Part shown: piece after piece, positions 30,438 through 37,166 of the stretch
How positions within the stretch are numbered: position 1 is the first letter of the stretch
Layout of the letters: every line of letters begins with the position of its first letter
From: CAZQEC01 sp964591565
GTDB taxonomy: Bacteria; Patescibacteriota; UBA1384; CAJBMM01
NCBI GenBank assembly: GCA_964591565.1
Contig: CAZQEC010000005.1
Location: 1-37,166 of the forward strand
Direction: 5' to 3'
Length of the DNA stretch: 37,166 nucleotides
The notes under the pieces: model-generated
Told to the model about the DNA's origin: nothing
Database searches by the model: none
What the model saw: only the letters and a program-made list of their open reading frames with translations
Made by a program: the position numbers and the translations under genes

Positions 30438-30706
30438 ATTTTCCAAAATCTTCGTACCGCACTATGCTCAAATAAGCAATGGCATATAGTAGTCTTGATA
30501 CGATAATCTATATCCGTACGGTCACTAATTATCGTATCTACCCAATTCAATCACCCCTGACGTGATGTAGCTTCACACCTTAGTTGAATCTTCACATTAT
30601 TTATTTAATTTTAGTCTCAAGGTTGCATTCAACTGCAATTAAGCATAATATATGAGATGAAATAGCAAAATCAATCAATAAATTAGTATAATTACAACTA
30701 AATAAT
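30438..30706. repeat. Gap with an 11-bp perfect inverted repeat
   Basis: GATACGATAAT (30497-30507) and ATTATCGTATC (30527-30537) flank a 19-base centre. The remainder is AT-rich; a TATAAT at about 30687 precedes the GNAT gene. Nothing else recognised. Confidence 0.6.
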
Positions 30707-31189
30707 ATGCAAAATACTATTAAAATTCGCCCTGCCACAGAAAAAGATTTTATTGGAGTTACCAAATTATATCGTGAATCTTTCAAATTGCATCATAAAG
30801 CGCACCCTAGAATCTTTAATCCAGCACCACAATTTCCACTATCTCGTGGCAGTTTTTTGAATATTCTCGAAGATGAAAACGAGCTTATGATGGTTGCTGA
30901 AAAAGAAAAAGTGATTGTCGGTTTTATAAATGCCTCGATTGAAAAAGATGGTAGAGATCGTTGGCAAAAAGCTTATCATCGTGTCTCAATAGATGATATA
31001 TGTGTCAATCAACCAGAGCGTCGAAGTGGTATTGGCAGGCAACTAATGCAAAGTATCGAAAAATGGGCTGTGAAAAAAGGAATCAAAGAGCTTACGGTTA
31101 TTACATTTAATTTCAATAAAATTGCTACGAAATTTTATGCTAATTTAGGTTATGTACCAATTACCACTCGAGTTAGCAAGTATTTATAA
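30707..31189 (+). CDS. GNAT-family N-acetyltransferase
   Basis: 160 aa. IKIRPATEKDFIGVTKLYRESF at the start, DICVNQPERRSGIGRQLMQSIE (acetyl-CoA loop RRSGIG) and NKIATKFYANLGYVPIT at the end are the GNAT motifs in order. Acceptor unknown. TATAAT lies 14 bases before ATG, so the leader is very short. The gene is clearly more AT-rich than its surroundings, which may mean recent transfer. Confidence 0.9.
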   Translation: MQNTIKIRPATEKDFIGVTKLYRESFKLHHKAHPRIFNPAPQFPLSRGSFLNILEDENELMMVAEKEKVIVGFINASIEKDGRDRWQKAYHRVSIDDICVNQPERRSGIGRQLMQSIEKWAVKKGIKELTVITFNFNKIATKFYANLGYVPITTRVSKYL

Positions 31190-31259
31190 AATCATATCTC
31201 AACACCTCGGTGTGCCTGCCTGCCACAGGCATAGAGTAGTTTTATGCCAAGGTAATTAT

Positions 31260-31297
31260 TTGTACAGTTTGGCTCCTACGGTTGACAACCGTACAAG
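31260..31297. repeat. Palindromic intergenic repeat, copy 5 (complete)
   Basis: TTGTACAGTTTGGCTCCTAC followed by GGTTGACAACCGTACAAGG. Reverse complement of copy 3, with one paired arm change. Confidence 0.85.
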
Positions 31298-31326
31298 GTT
31301 TTCGCAAATGTGCTATAAAAATGTGC

Positions 31327-31332
31327 TAAAAT
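31327..31332 (+). promoter_or_regulatory. -10 box of leaderless desulfurase gene
   Basis: TAAAAT followed by GAGGGC and ATG. The GAGGG could also act as a ribosome site, so this case is ambiguous. Confidence 0.4.
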
Positions 31333-31338
31333 GAGGGC

Positions 31339-32481
31339 ATGAAAAAGTCAGAAATATATATGGACTATGCGGCGGGGACGCCTGTTCGAGATGAAGTACT
31401 CGAGGCAATGAGTCCATATCTAAATAAAATTTTTGCTAACCCGTTCAGCACGCACTCTTTGGGTCGAATGGCTCGTGAAGCTGTTGAGACATCTCGGTCT
31501 GTTTGCGCTGAAGCACTTGGTTGTGCTCCAGACGAGATAATATTCACTTCTGGCGGTACCGAAAGTGCCCACTTGGCTATATTTGGCACCACGATGGCGT
31601 CAGATCGTTCTCATTTCATCACCAGCCAAGTTGAGCACCCCGCCGTATTATCCGCCGCCGAGTCATTGTCCAACTTCGGCAAGGAATCGCTGTACGCACC
31701 AGTGGATGAGCAGGGGTTAATTAAAATTGATCAAATTGATCGGCTCATAAATAATCAAGCCGCTCTCGTATCAATTATCTATGTTAATAATGAAATTGGC
31801 GTTATGCAAAACATCAAAACTTTGGCAAAAATGGCTCACGCACAAGGATCACTTTTTCATACCGACGCTTGTCAAGCCACCTTAACAGAATCTCTAAATG
31901 TAACTAAACTCGGTGTCGATTTACTCACCTTAAACGCTTCCAAAATATACGGACCAAAAGGGATCGGCTTGCTTTACATTAAACGTGGCACGCCCTTTAT
32001 TCCCGTAATGCCTGGTGGCGGGCAAGAAATGGGACGGCGTGGCGGTACCGAAAATGTGGCGGGAATTGTGGGTTTATCTGTAGCGTTGAAATTGGCGCAA
32101 AAAGAAAAAGCAGCTGAAAGTAAGCGTCTACGAACGCTGGGAAATCATCTAATCAATGGGATCACATCTGGTACCAAATCTAAACTAATTGGCCACCCCA
32201 AATCTCGCGTCGCCCACATTATCACCCTGCATTTTGATAACATCGAAGCTGGTAATCTCATCCAAGCATTAGATGAGCGCGGCATTTACGTTTCGGCTGG
32301 CTCGGCCTGTTCGGCTGAAAACACAGAAGCCTCGCATGTATTGCAAGCGATTGGCATGAGCGACAAGGAGGCTTTTGAGTGTGTGCGGTTTAGTTTGGGC
32401 AGAGAAACGACGGAGGAAAATATCAAAACGGTAGTCAAAACTGTCAACGAGATCGCCAAAGTAACTAGACACAATGGATAA
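31339..32481 (+). CDS. iscS: IscS/NifS-type (group I) cysteine desulfurase
   Basis: 380 aa. PLP lysine in NASKIYGPKGIGL (Lys202), catalytic loop AGSACSAENTEASHVL (Cys324), HTDACQA in the cofactor site and VEHPAVL. The mobile loop of group I enzymes lets it serve several acceptors, such as MnmA in tRNA thiolation. The second desulfurase in this window beside SufS. TAAAAT sits 6 bases before ATG. Its stop codon is formed by GGATAATG, the unit of the downstream tandem repeat. Confidence 0.95.
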   Translation: MKKSEIYMDYAAGTPVRDEVLEAMSPYLNKIFANPFSTHSLGRMAREAVETSRSVCAEALGCAPDEIIFTSGGTESAHLAIFGTTMASDRSHFITSQVEHPAVLSAAESLSNFGKESLYAPVDEQGLIKIDQIDRLINNQAALVSIIYVNNEIGVMQNIKTLAKMAHAQGSLFHTDACQATLTESLNVTKLGVDLLTLNASKIYGPKGIGLLYIKRGTPFIPVMPGGGQEMGRRGGTENVAGIVGLSVALKLAQKEKAAESKRLRTLGNHLINGITSGTKSKLIGHPKSRVAHIITLHFDNIEAGNLIQALDERGIYVSAGSACSAENTEASHVLQAIGMSDKEAFECVRFSLGRETTEENIKTVVKTVNEIAKVTRHNG

Positions 32482-32575
32482 TGTATAAATCATACTGCAT
32501 AATCGCAAGCGCTCATTAGATGTTCATAATTTCATTATTCTCGTCTATAATGTAATGAATAATGGATAATGACTA
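32471..32575. repeat. ATAATG-type degenerate tandem after the desulfurase
   Basis: Units GGATAATGTATAAATC, TGCATAATC, CTATAATGTAATGAATAATGG. The block GCGCTCATTAGA (about 32510) also occurs at 28966. Confidence 0.7.
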
Positions 32576-32581
32576 GGAATG

Positions 32582-32632
32582 AGTTCTCGCTCACGCTCGA
32601 ACAATAATTATGATTCGAACCGTGTGAGAACT
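32582..32632. repeat. Hairpin repeat J, copy 2
   Basis: AGTTCTCGCTCACG...TCGAACAAT...ATTCGAAC...CGTGTGAGAACT. Outer arms AGTTCTC/GAGAACT and CACG/CGTG as at 5251-5315. It lies inside the longest open frame of the ferredoxin, but is better seen as its leader. Confidence 0.75.
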
Positions 32633-32656
32633 ATTGCTACTTTGTCAGGGATGAAT

Positions 32657-32929
32657 ATGGATAATGAAACGCCGGAAAATATTACACCAACTTCGGGACC
32701 GATGACTAGGGCCGACGGTGTCACGATCAAAGTTGACCGCGACGCTTGTATTGGTGCTGGATCGTGCTCGGTTATTGCCGCGCTGACATTTGCGTTAGAT
32801 GAAGAGCAAAAGGCGGTTATAATCAATCCCAATGGGAACAATCTTGATACGGTTTTACAGGCCGCTCAAAGTTGTCCAACCGATGCGATTATTGTTACAG
32901 ATAAGGATGGGAAACAGTTATGGCCGTAA
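32657..32929 (+). CDS. Ferredoxin, single-cluster, 3Fe-4S type motif
   Basis: 90 aa from ATG 32657. The cluster motif is VDRDACIGAGSC...AAQSCPTDAI: CxxAxxC with only three cysteines in the cluster site, the middle ligand of a [4Fe-4S] ferredoxin being Ala. Such proteins usually hold [3Fe-4S]. I start at MDNETPEN because the frame upstream (from 32579) is a translation of hairpin repeat J, and AGGGA lies a few bases before this ATG. Electron partner unknown. It follows the desulfurase gene by 175 bases. Confidence 0.85.
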   Translation: MDNETPENITPTSGPMTRADGVTIKVDRDACIGAGSCSVIAALTFALDEEQKAVIINPNGNNLDTVLQAAQSCPTDAIIVTDKDGKQLWP

Positions 32930-32977
32930 ACGGAGAACGGATGACAGAAGACCGAGGACAGAAAGAACTCCAAGCCT

Positions 32978-33022
32978 TTTCTTGCTACCCGCTACCCGCT
33001 ACCCACTACTAGCTACTGGCTA
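32978..33022. repeat. CTACCCGCTACCC / CTACTAGCTACT tandem
   Basis: Units CTACCCG, CTACCCA, CTACTAG, CTACTGG; followed by GCTTGCTACGCTTGACAAGCGTGG foldback material to 33073. Confidence 0.7.
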
Positions 33023-33151
33023 TCACCACTTATCCACAGCCAAATTGCTTGCTACGCTTGACAAGCGTGGGGCATATCGCCTAGAGTGAAGCTTGAGCTC
33101 AAGCGAGCTCAATTGATCAGCAAAAATAATTTCGGAGGGAGGTGATTTTAA

Positions 33152-33295
33152 GTGGCAACAGGATATTGTGTAAAGTGTAAAGCTAAGGATCGTGAAATGG
33201 TTAATGCAACAAAAATTACCATGAAAAACGGTAAGCCGGCTACAACGGGAACATGCCAAGTATGCGGAACTAAGATGTTTAGAATTGGCGCGTAG
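33152..33295 (+). CDS. DUF5679-type small zinc-ribbon protein
   Basis: 47 aa, too short to stand out by length alone. GTG start behind a very strong ribosome site GGAGGGAGGTGAT (about 33134-33146). Sequence runs MATGYCVKCKAKDREMVNAT, with the second pair TCQVCGTKMFRIGA. Two CxxC pairs form one zinc ribbon, and the KNGKPATTGTC segment matches DUF5679 proteins of the candidate phyla. Function unknown. Followed by a strong terminator. Confidence 0.9.
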   Translation: MATGYCVKCKAKDREMVNATKITMKNGKPATTGTCQVCGTKMFRIGA

Positions 33296-33317
33296 TTAAA
33301 TAAGCTTGCCATTTAGT

Positions 33318-33360
33318 AACCAAACGCCCTCGTCCTTAAAAAACGGGGGTGTTTTGGTTT
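33318..33360 (+). terminator. Terminator after the DUF5679 gene
   Basis: Arms ACCAAACGCCCTCGT and ACGGGGGTGTTTTGGT around CCTTAAAAA, then TTTAAG; the right arm itself is T-rich. Confidence 0.75.
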
Positions 33361-33368
33361 AAGAAGAA

Positions 33369-33420
33369 ATGGATAATGCATAGTGCATAAATCATAATGT
33401 AATTTATAATGGATAATTTG
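33369..33420. repeat. ATAATG-type degenerate tandem
   Basis: GGATAATGCATAGTGCATAA, ATCATAATGTAATTTATAAT, GGATAATTTG. The rest of the gap to 33530 shows no gene. Confidence 0.7.
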
Positions 33421-33531
33421 AAAGAGTTAAAGCGTGTTAAATATCTAAGTGTGTATATGCCTGACATGGTTTTAAGTTCTACTAACCATTGAACATTATC
33501 TATTCTGCGTTACCAATTATTCATTAACTTG

Positions 33532-33540
33532 TGGTATAAT
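33532..33540 (+). promoter_or_regulatory. Extended -10 promoter of the polysaccharide genes
   Basis: TGG-TATAAT: an extended -10 without a good -35. Gives a leader of about 28 nt before ATG 33575. Confidence 0.65.
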
Positions 33541-33574
33541 CTAAACCAGCGCAGTAATTGTCCGCGCTTAAATT

Positions 33575-35023
33575 ATGAAAAAACTACAGCTCTTATTTAC
33601 TAGCTTGTTGGTGCCGATAGATCTATGCGGCGTTATTTTAGCTACTCTGATCGCATCTAACTTACGCACTGCTCTCGACATTTTACCGATCGGCGAAGGT
33701 CGCGAAGTATCTATTGGCCTATTTTTTTTGATTTGGTATGCGCCAACGCTGATTTTTTTGCTTGGCACGCATCAGCTTTATCAATTATCCAACCTGCCGC
33801 ATCGGGTTAATCAGCTTTTCGGGATCGTCTCTGCCAGCGGAGCCGCCGCTATGCTACTGTTTATGGCCGTATTATTTGGTCGTACGCCCTACATCACGAC
33901 GCAATTTCCGGCTTGGTCTACTTGGGCATTCGGCACCTCGCTTCTGACCGTTTTTTATCTGTGGCTGTCCACAATTGTGGTTTTAACGGCGTTGCGCTGG
34001 TTTTATCGTTCAATCATTCAAAGTTTATACTCAAGCGGATTTGGCTGTTTGCGCGTGCTTTTAGTTGGCAACACTGAAGTAGCGCGCACTCTGGAGCAAT
34101 CAATTCGATTAGATAATAGTATCGGTTTAAAAATCATTGGGGTTGTGAATTCCAACGGTGGCGAAACCCTGACTGGCAGTTTAGGGTCTTTGTCTGACTT
34201 ACCCACCATAGTTTCACAACTCAAACCCGATCGCATTATTATGGCCGACCCAGATTTACGTTACGAAAAAACACTGCAAATAATTGAAGTAGCACATCGA
34301 TCGCACATCGATTTTACATTTGCCCCCAACTTGTTTGAGGTGCTCTCGACCAATGTGACCGTCAGTAACATCGGCGGCATTCCGCTACTTAATTTACGTC
34401 GTACGCCACTAGACGGTTGGGGTAATATATTAAAACGCCTGATGGATGTAGCGGTAGCCATCATTTTATGCGTAATTTTATTACCGGTAATGATTGTGGT
34501 TGCCATGTTGATTAAACTGCAAGACGGCGGGCCGGTGTTTTACAGACAAAGTCGGGTTTGTATGGGGCTAACGTTCAAAATATTCAAGTTTCGCTCGATG
34601 ATAAAAGATGCCGAGATGTTGGAAGATGAACTGCGACTTAAAACCAATGAGCGTTCCGACGGGCCATTATTTAAGATGAAAAATGATCCCCGCGTTACAA
34701 AACTCGGTCGTGTCTTGCGAAAATCACGCGTTGATGAAATCCCGCAACTATTTAATGTGTTAGCTGGACAGATGAGTTTAGTTGGGCCTCGCCCGCATTT
34801 AGCCAAAGAAATTGCCCAATATCAAACGCATCATCGTAAAGTGCTAGCCATAAAACCAGGCATGACTGGATTAGCCCAACTGTCGGGCAGTTCTGATTTA
34901 ACGTTCGATGAAGAAGTACGACTTGATACCTATTACGTCGAAAATTGGTCACTCATGAAAGACATCGAGATTTTACTCAAAACACCATTCATTGTTTTAT
35001 TCAAAGATCGATCAGGCGTGTGA
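33575..35023 (+). CDS. Polyprenyl-phosphate sugar-1-phosphate transferase (WbaP/WcaJ-like)
   Basis: 482 aa. Four to five N-terminal membrane helices (1-150), a nucleotide-binding-like cytoplasmic domain (about 155-270, LRVLLVGNTEVARTLEQSI), then the catalytic bacterial sugar-transferase domain: membrane hairpin LKRLMDVAVAIILCVILLP, GGPVFYRQSRVCMG, FKIFKFRSM, SRVDEIPQLFNVL, MSLVGPRP and KPGMTGLAQLSG. Starts a glycan by loading a sugar phosphate on undecaprenyl phosphate. First gene of a surface-polysaccharide unit; its TGA overlaps the next ATG (TGATG). Confidence 0.95.
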   Translation: MKKLQLLFTSLLVPIDLCGVILATLIASNLRTALDILPIGEGREVSIGLFFLIWYAPTLIFLLGTHQLYQLSNLPHRVNQLFGIVSASGAAAMLLFMAVLFGRTPYITTQFPAWSTWAFGTSLLTVFYLWLSTIVVLTALRWFYRSIIQSLYSSGFGCLRVLLVGNTEVARTLEQSIRLDNSIGLKIIGVVNSNGGETLTGSLGSLSDLPTIVSQLKPDRIIMADPDLRYEKTLQIIEVAHRSHIDFTFAPNLFEVLSTNVTVSNIGGIPLLNLRRTPLDGWGNILKRLMDVAVAIILCVILLPVMIVVAMLIKLQDGGPVFYRQSRVCMGLTFKIFKFRSMIKDAEMLEDELRLKTNERSDGPLFKMKNDPRVTKLGRVLRKSRVDEIPQLFNVLAGQMSLVGPRPHLAKEIAQYQTHHRKVLAIKPGMTGLAQLSGSSDLTFDEEVRLDTYYVENWSLMKDIEILLKTPFIVLFKDRSGV

Positions 35024-36134
35024 TGGAATTAGCCAAATTAAAAGTAGCGTTGGTGCACGATATTTAATCAAAATGGGTGGCGCGGAGCGAGTGCTAGATG
35101 TTTTACATCAAATGTTTCCAGAGGCGCCAGTTTACACGCTATTGTATGATCAAAACGCAACGAATAATCATTACAATGGGTGGGACGTTCGCACATCGGG
35201 GATGATGAAATTGCCGCAAAAGTTCAAACGGATTGATTACTATCGTGCCTTAATGCCGCAAGCGATCGAGTCGTTCGACTTGTCCGATTATGATTTGGTC
35301 ATTTCCGATTCGTCCAGCTTTGCCAAAGGAGCCATTACGCAACCAAACTGTTTGCATATCTCGTACATTCATACTCCGACACGGTTTTTATGGTTTGATG
35401 TTGATCGGCACGTCAGTCGCGGTAAGTTTTTGGGAGTCATTAAAAAACTGATACCACTAGTCCTTCATTCTTTGCGTCAGTGGGATTTTATTGCGGCGCG
35501 CCGTCCTGACGTTTTAATTGCCAACTCTAACACCACTAAAGATCGGATTAACAAATTTTATCGTCTGGAATCTACAGTTATTTATCCGCCGGTTGATCTA
35601 AAACGCTTTGACATATCCAAAAGGGATCCGCAAGATTATTTTTTGATTGTTTCCCGTCTGGAACCACATAAAGATTTAGCAGTGGCGATTGAGGCGTGCA
35701 GTAATCTTAACATCCCGCTAAAAATAATCGGCACGGGCACACATCAGCATGTATTAGAGCGAATGGCGGGAAGCTCAATCCAATTTTTAGGAACTGTTGC
35801 TGACAATGATCGAGATAAGCTACTATACGGTGCGCGAGCCTTAATTGCGCCACAAATTGAAGATTTTGGTATAACAATGGTTGAGGCGTTGGCGGCGGGA
35901 TGCCCGGTGATTGCACGCGCGGAAGGCGGCGCGACCGAAATTGTGCAACATGGTAAAACTGGTGTACTATTAAATGAGATGTCTGTTGCACATCTCTCGA
36001 ACATCCTGCTTGATTTTAATCAAAATAATTTTGATAGTCACGACGTAGCCATTGCATCAGAACGTTTTAGCGCTGATCACTTCGTCACCCAATTGCGATC
36101 ATTGATAATATCTAAATTAGAAATAAAGGATTAA
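35023..36134 (+). pseudogene. Glycosyltransferase family 4, frameshifted near the N-terminus
   Basis: The natural start ATG 35023 overlaps the previous stop and gives MELAKLKVALVHDI, then TAA at 35065. The rest of the enzyme continues in the next frame from YLIKMGGAERVLDVLHQMFP. Joining them needs one extra T near 35061 (GAT-TAT instead of GATAT), restoring the family start VALVHDYL.KMGGAERVL. Beyond that the protein is whole: VIYPPVDLKRF, SRLEPHKDLAVAIEA and EDFGITMVEALAAGCPVIA (EX7E motif). Either a recent single-base deletion or a sequence/assembly error. If intact, it adds a sugar from an NDP donor in glycan assembly. Confidence 0.85.
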
Positions 36135-36136
36135 AA

Positions 36137-36766
36137 ATGGAACTGAGACAATATTTGGTTGTTTTGCAACGTGGCTTCGGCATAATTTTAAGTATTACGG
36201 CTATTTTTACCATTATCGTGACGGCCATTATTTACTTTAGCCCCTCAAAATACGATGCGACAACCTCAATTACGGTTGATCGCCCAATTTCGATTGATCA
36301 AAAAAATGTTAACTATTATTTATACGATAACTATTATTCACAACAATCAAGTGGCTTGTTGGCGGATACTATTATTAACTGGACGTCGTCACCGAGTATC
36401 GTCAAAGCGATCTACGCGCGGGCTGGAGTGGTTCTGCCTGAGGTGCGCAAGGTGGCGTCTCTCGGAAAAATTTTTACGGTGCGCAAACTACCGCCAGCTA
36501 CAGTCAGTGTTACCATTCGTAGCGACAATGAATCTGATGGTCAAGTTTTGTTGAAGGCGACCATTGCCGAACTGAAAGAACGGTCGCTCGATTTAAGCCA
36601 AGTTAAGGGCGGCGATCAAATTGAACTACACGATAGCGGCGTGGCCAGTGCGGTCGTCAAACCATATTGGGGGCTTAATTTATTAATCAGTATTTTAACC
36701 GGGCTGATACTCGGGTTGTTTTCCGTATTCATTCGTGAGAATCTTCGTCCGTCCAAGCGTGAATAA
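36137..36766 (+). CDS. Wzz/chain-length-determinant-like protein
   Basis: 209 aa. Membrane helix at 15-35 (IILSITAIFTIIVTAIIYF), an extracytoplasmic part beginning SPSKYDATTSITVDRP, and a second helix at about 178-198 (GLNLLISILTGLILGLFSVF) with a basic tail. This two-helix plan and the Y-x-A-x-x-x-I start of the outer part match Wzz domains of polysaccharide co-polymerases. No tyrosine-kinase domain follows. Ribosome site AAAGGA; it follows the GT gene by 2 bases. Confidence 0.85.
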   Translation: MELRQYLVVLQRGFGIILSITAIFTIIVTAIIYFSPSKYDATTSITVDRPISIDQKNVNYYLYDNYYSQQSSGLLADTIINWTSSPSIVKAIYARAGVVLPEVRKVASLGKIFTVRKLPPATVSVTIRSDNESDGQVLLKATIAELKERSLDLSQVKGGDQIELHDSGVASAVVKPYWGLNLLISILTGLILGLFSVFIRENLRPSKRE

Positions 36767-36805
36767 GCAAGCATAATATTTAAGGATGTGCGATGGAGGG
36801 GACTT

Positions 36806-37166
36806 ATGCTAAACGATATCACATCACGTCAGTCAACACTCAATGATCGCAAAAAGATTGTGAAGTTGTCGGTGGCAATAGCGGTGCCAATATCTGTCAA
36901 GCCCACGAACAATGACAAACAAGTCAATCATCAGCAGTCACGCTCCGGTGGTGTCTTCAATAATTTAATTAATTTTGGCACGTTTAAGTCGCGTTCAATT
37001 GCCATTTTTAAGCGCTATCCCGAGAATATACTTGCCAGCAGGTACGCTAATTTTCGCAAAAAACGTGTCAGACAAGGATGGGTAGCACAAATTGCGCTGG
37101 TGGCCATATTAGCAGTTGGGTTGCAAGGCGTGATACCAAATGCTCCATTCTTCCAATCACTACAAT
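36806..37166 (+). CDS. Hypothetical protein, 3' end outside window
   Basis: At least 120 residues, open to the last base. Ribosome site GGAGGGG is 4 bases upstream. A basic cytoplasmic-looking N-terminus (MLNDITSRQSTLNDRKKIVK, later RYANFRKKRVRQG) precedes a membrane helix WVAQIALVAILAVGLQGVIP near residue 95-115. The bulk is probably outside the cell. Family cannot be recognised from this part. Follows the Wzz-like gene by 39 bases and is likely in the same unit. Confidence 0.7.
   Translation, partial: MLNDITSRQSTLNDRKKIVKLSVAIAVPISVKPTNNDKQVNHQQSRSGGVFNNLINFGTFKSRSIAIFKRYPENILASRYANFRKKRVRQGWVAQIALVAILAVGLQGVIPNAPFFQSLQ

Noticed and set aside
35055..35075. Programmed frameshift in the GT4 gene
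   Set aside because: No slippery heptamer, no upstream Shine-Dalgarno-like stimulator and no strong downstream hairpin seen; a simple one-base loss fits better.
1..37166. CRISPR arrays, insertion sequences, integrases and rRNA genes
   Set aside because: None found: the tandem repeats have 7-8-base degenerate units without unique spacers, and no transposase or integrase frame is present.
1..37166. Recoded UGA (as in Gracilibacteria or Absconditabacteria)
   Set aside because: TGA ends several intact genes (pyrH, the sugar transferase, VIT protein) and no gene needs read-through of TGA.

Overview
The window looks like a chromosome segment of a streamlined bacterium, most likely a member of the Candidate Phyla Radiation (Patescibacteria). 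The reasons are compact gene spacing, many short lineage-specific proteins, small zinc-ribbon and DUF378/DUF5679-type proteins, a tandem ThyX, and gaps crowded with hairpin repeats. TGA is used as a stop, so the code is standard. The assignment to a phylum is inference; no rRNA or ribosomal protein gene is present to test it.

Layout. 1-9.6 kb is housekeeping: the 3' part of uvrA, a VIT-family membrane protein, a coiled-coil protein, rhomboid protease, RNase P RNA (minus strand, with an enlarged P12), rnhB, tmk, a tandem thyX behind a structured leader, tsaC, pyrH, a RelE/RelB-type toxin-antitoxin pair with an evident operator, and tRNA-Gln(TTG). 9.7-11.2 kb is a divergent pair of secreted proteins of unknown family. 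11.4-15.2 kb has DUF378, a VOC protein, an orphan ncRNA (minus strand), a DEAD-box helicase, a small membrane protein and a repeat-rich gap. 15.2-22.4 kb has a MacB-like ABC exporter divergent from a type IV pilin-like protein, rmuC, a DUF5655-like protein, several hypotheticals and a bactofilin-like membrane protein. 22.5-28.0 kb is an iron-sulfur assembly operon (rrf2-sufC-sufB-sufD-sufS-sufU-sufT) preceded by a secreted His-rich peptide. 28.3-30.4 kb is a cassette of five unknown or membrane/zinc proteins with its own promoter and terminator. 30.7-33.3 kb has a GNAT enzyme, an IscS-type desulfurase, a 3Fe-4S-type ferredoxin and a DUF5679 protein. 33.5 kb to the end is a surface-polysaccharide locus: initiating sugar transferase, a frameshifted GT4, a Wzz-like protein and an open reading frame running off the window.

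How the genes work together. Two desulfurases (SufS in the operon, IscS-type alone) plus the ferredoxin point to Fe-S assembly and possibly tRNA thiolation. tmk, thyX and pyrH are pyrimidine nucleotide genes lying close together. The polysaccharide genes build a cell-surface glycan.

Cross-cutting signals. (1) At least eight genes carry a -10-like hexamer ending 6-7 nt before the start codon, which implies leaderless mRNAs, while other genes have strong Shine-Dalgarno sites. (2) The gaps hold several distinct families of hairpin repeats and degenerate tandem repeats, some of which form gene ends, sit in gene starts, or lie inside RNase P RNA. (3) Three RNA candidates without an assigned family are visible: the thyX leader, an orphan about 200-nt RNA at 12.2-12.4 kb and a short RNA at 7.3 kb.
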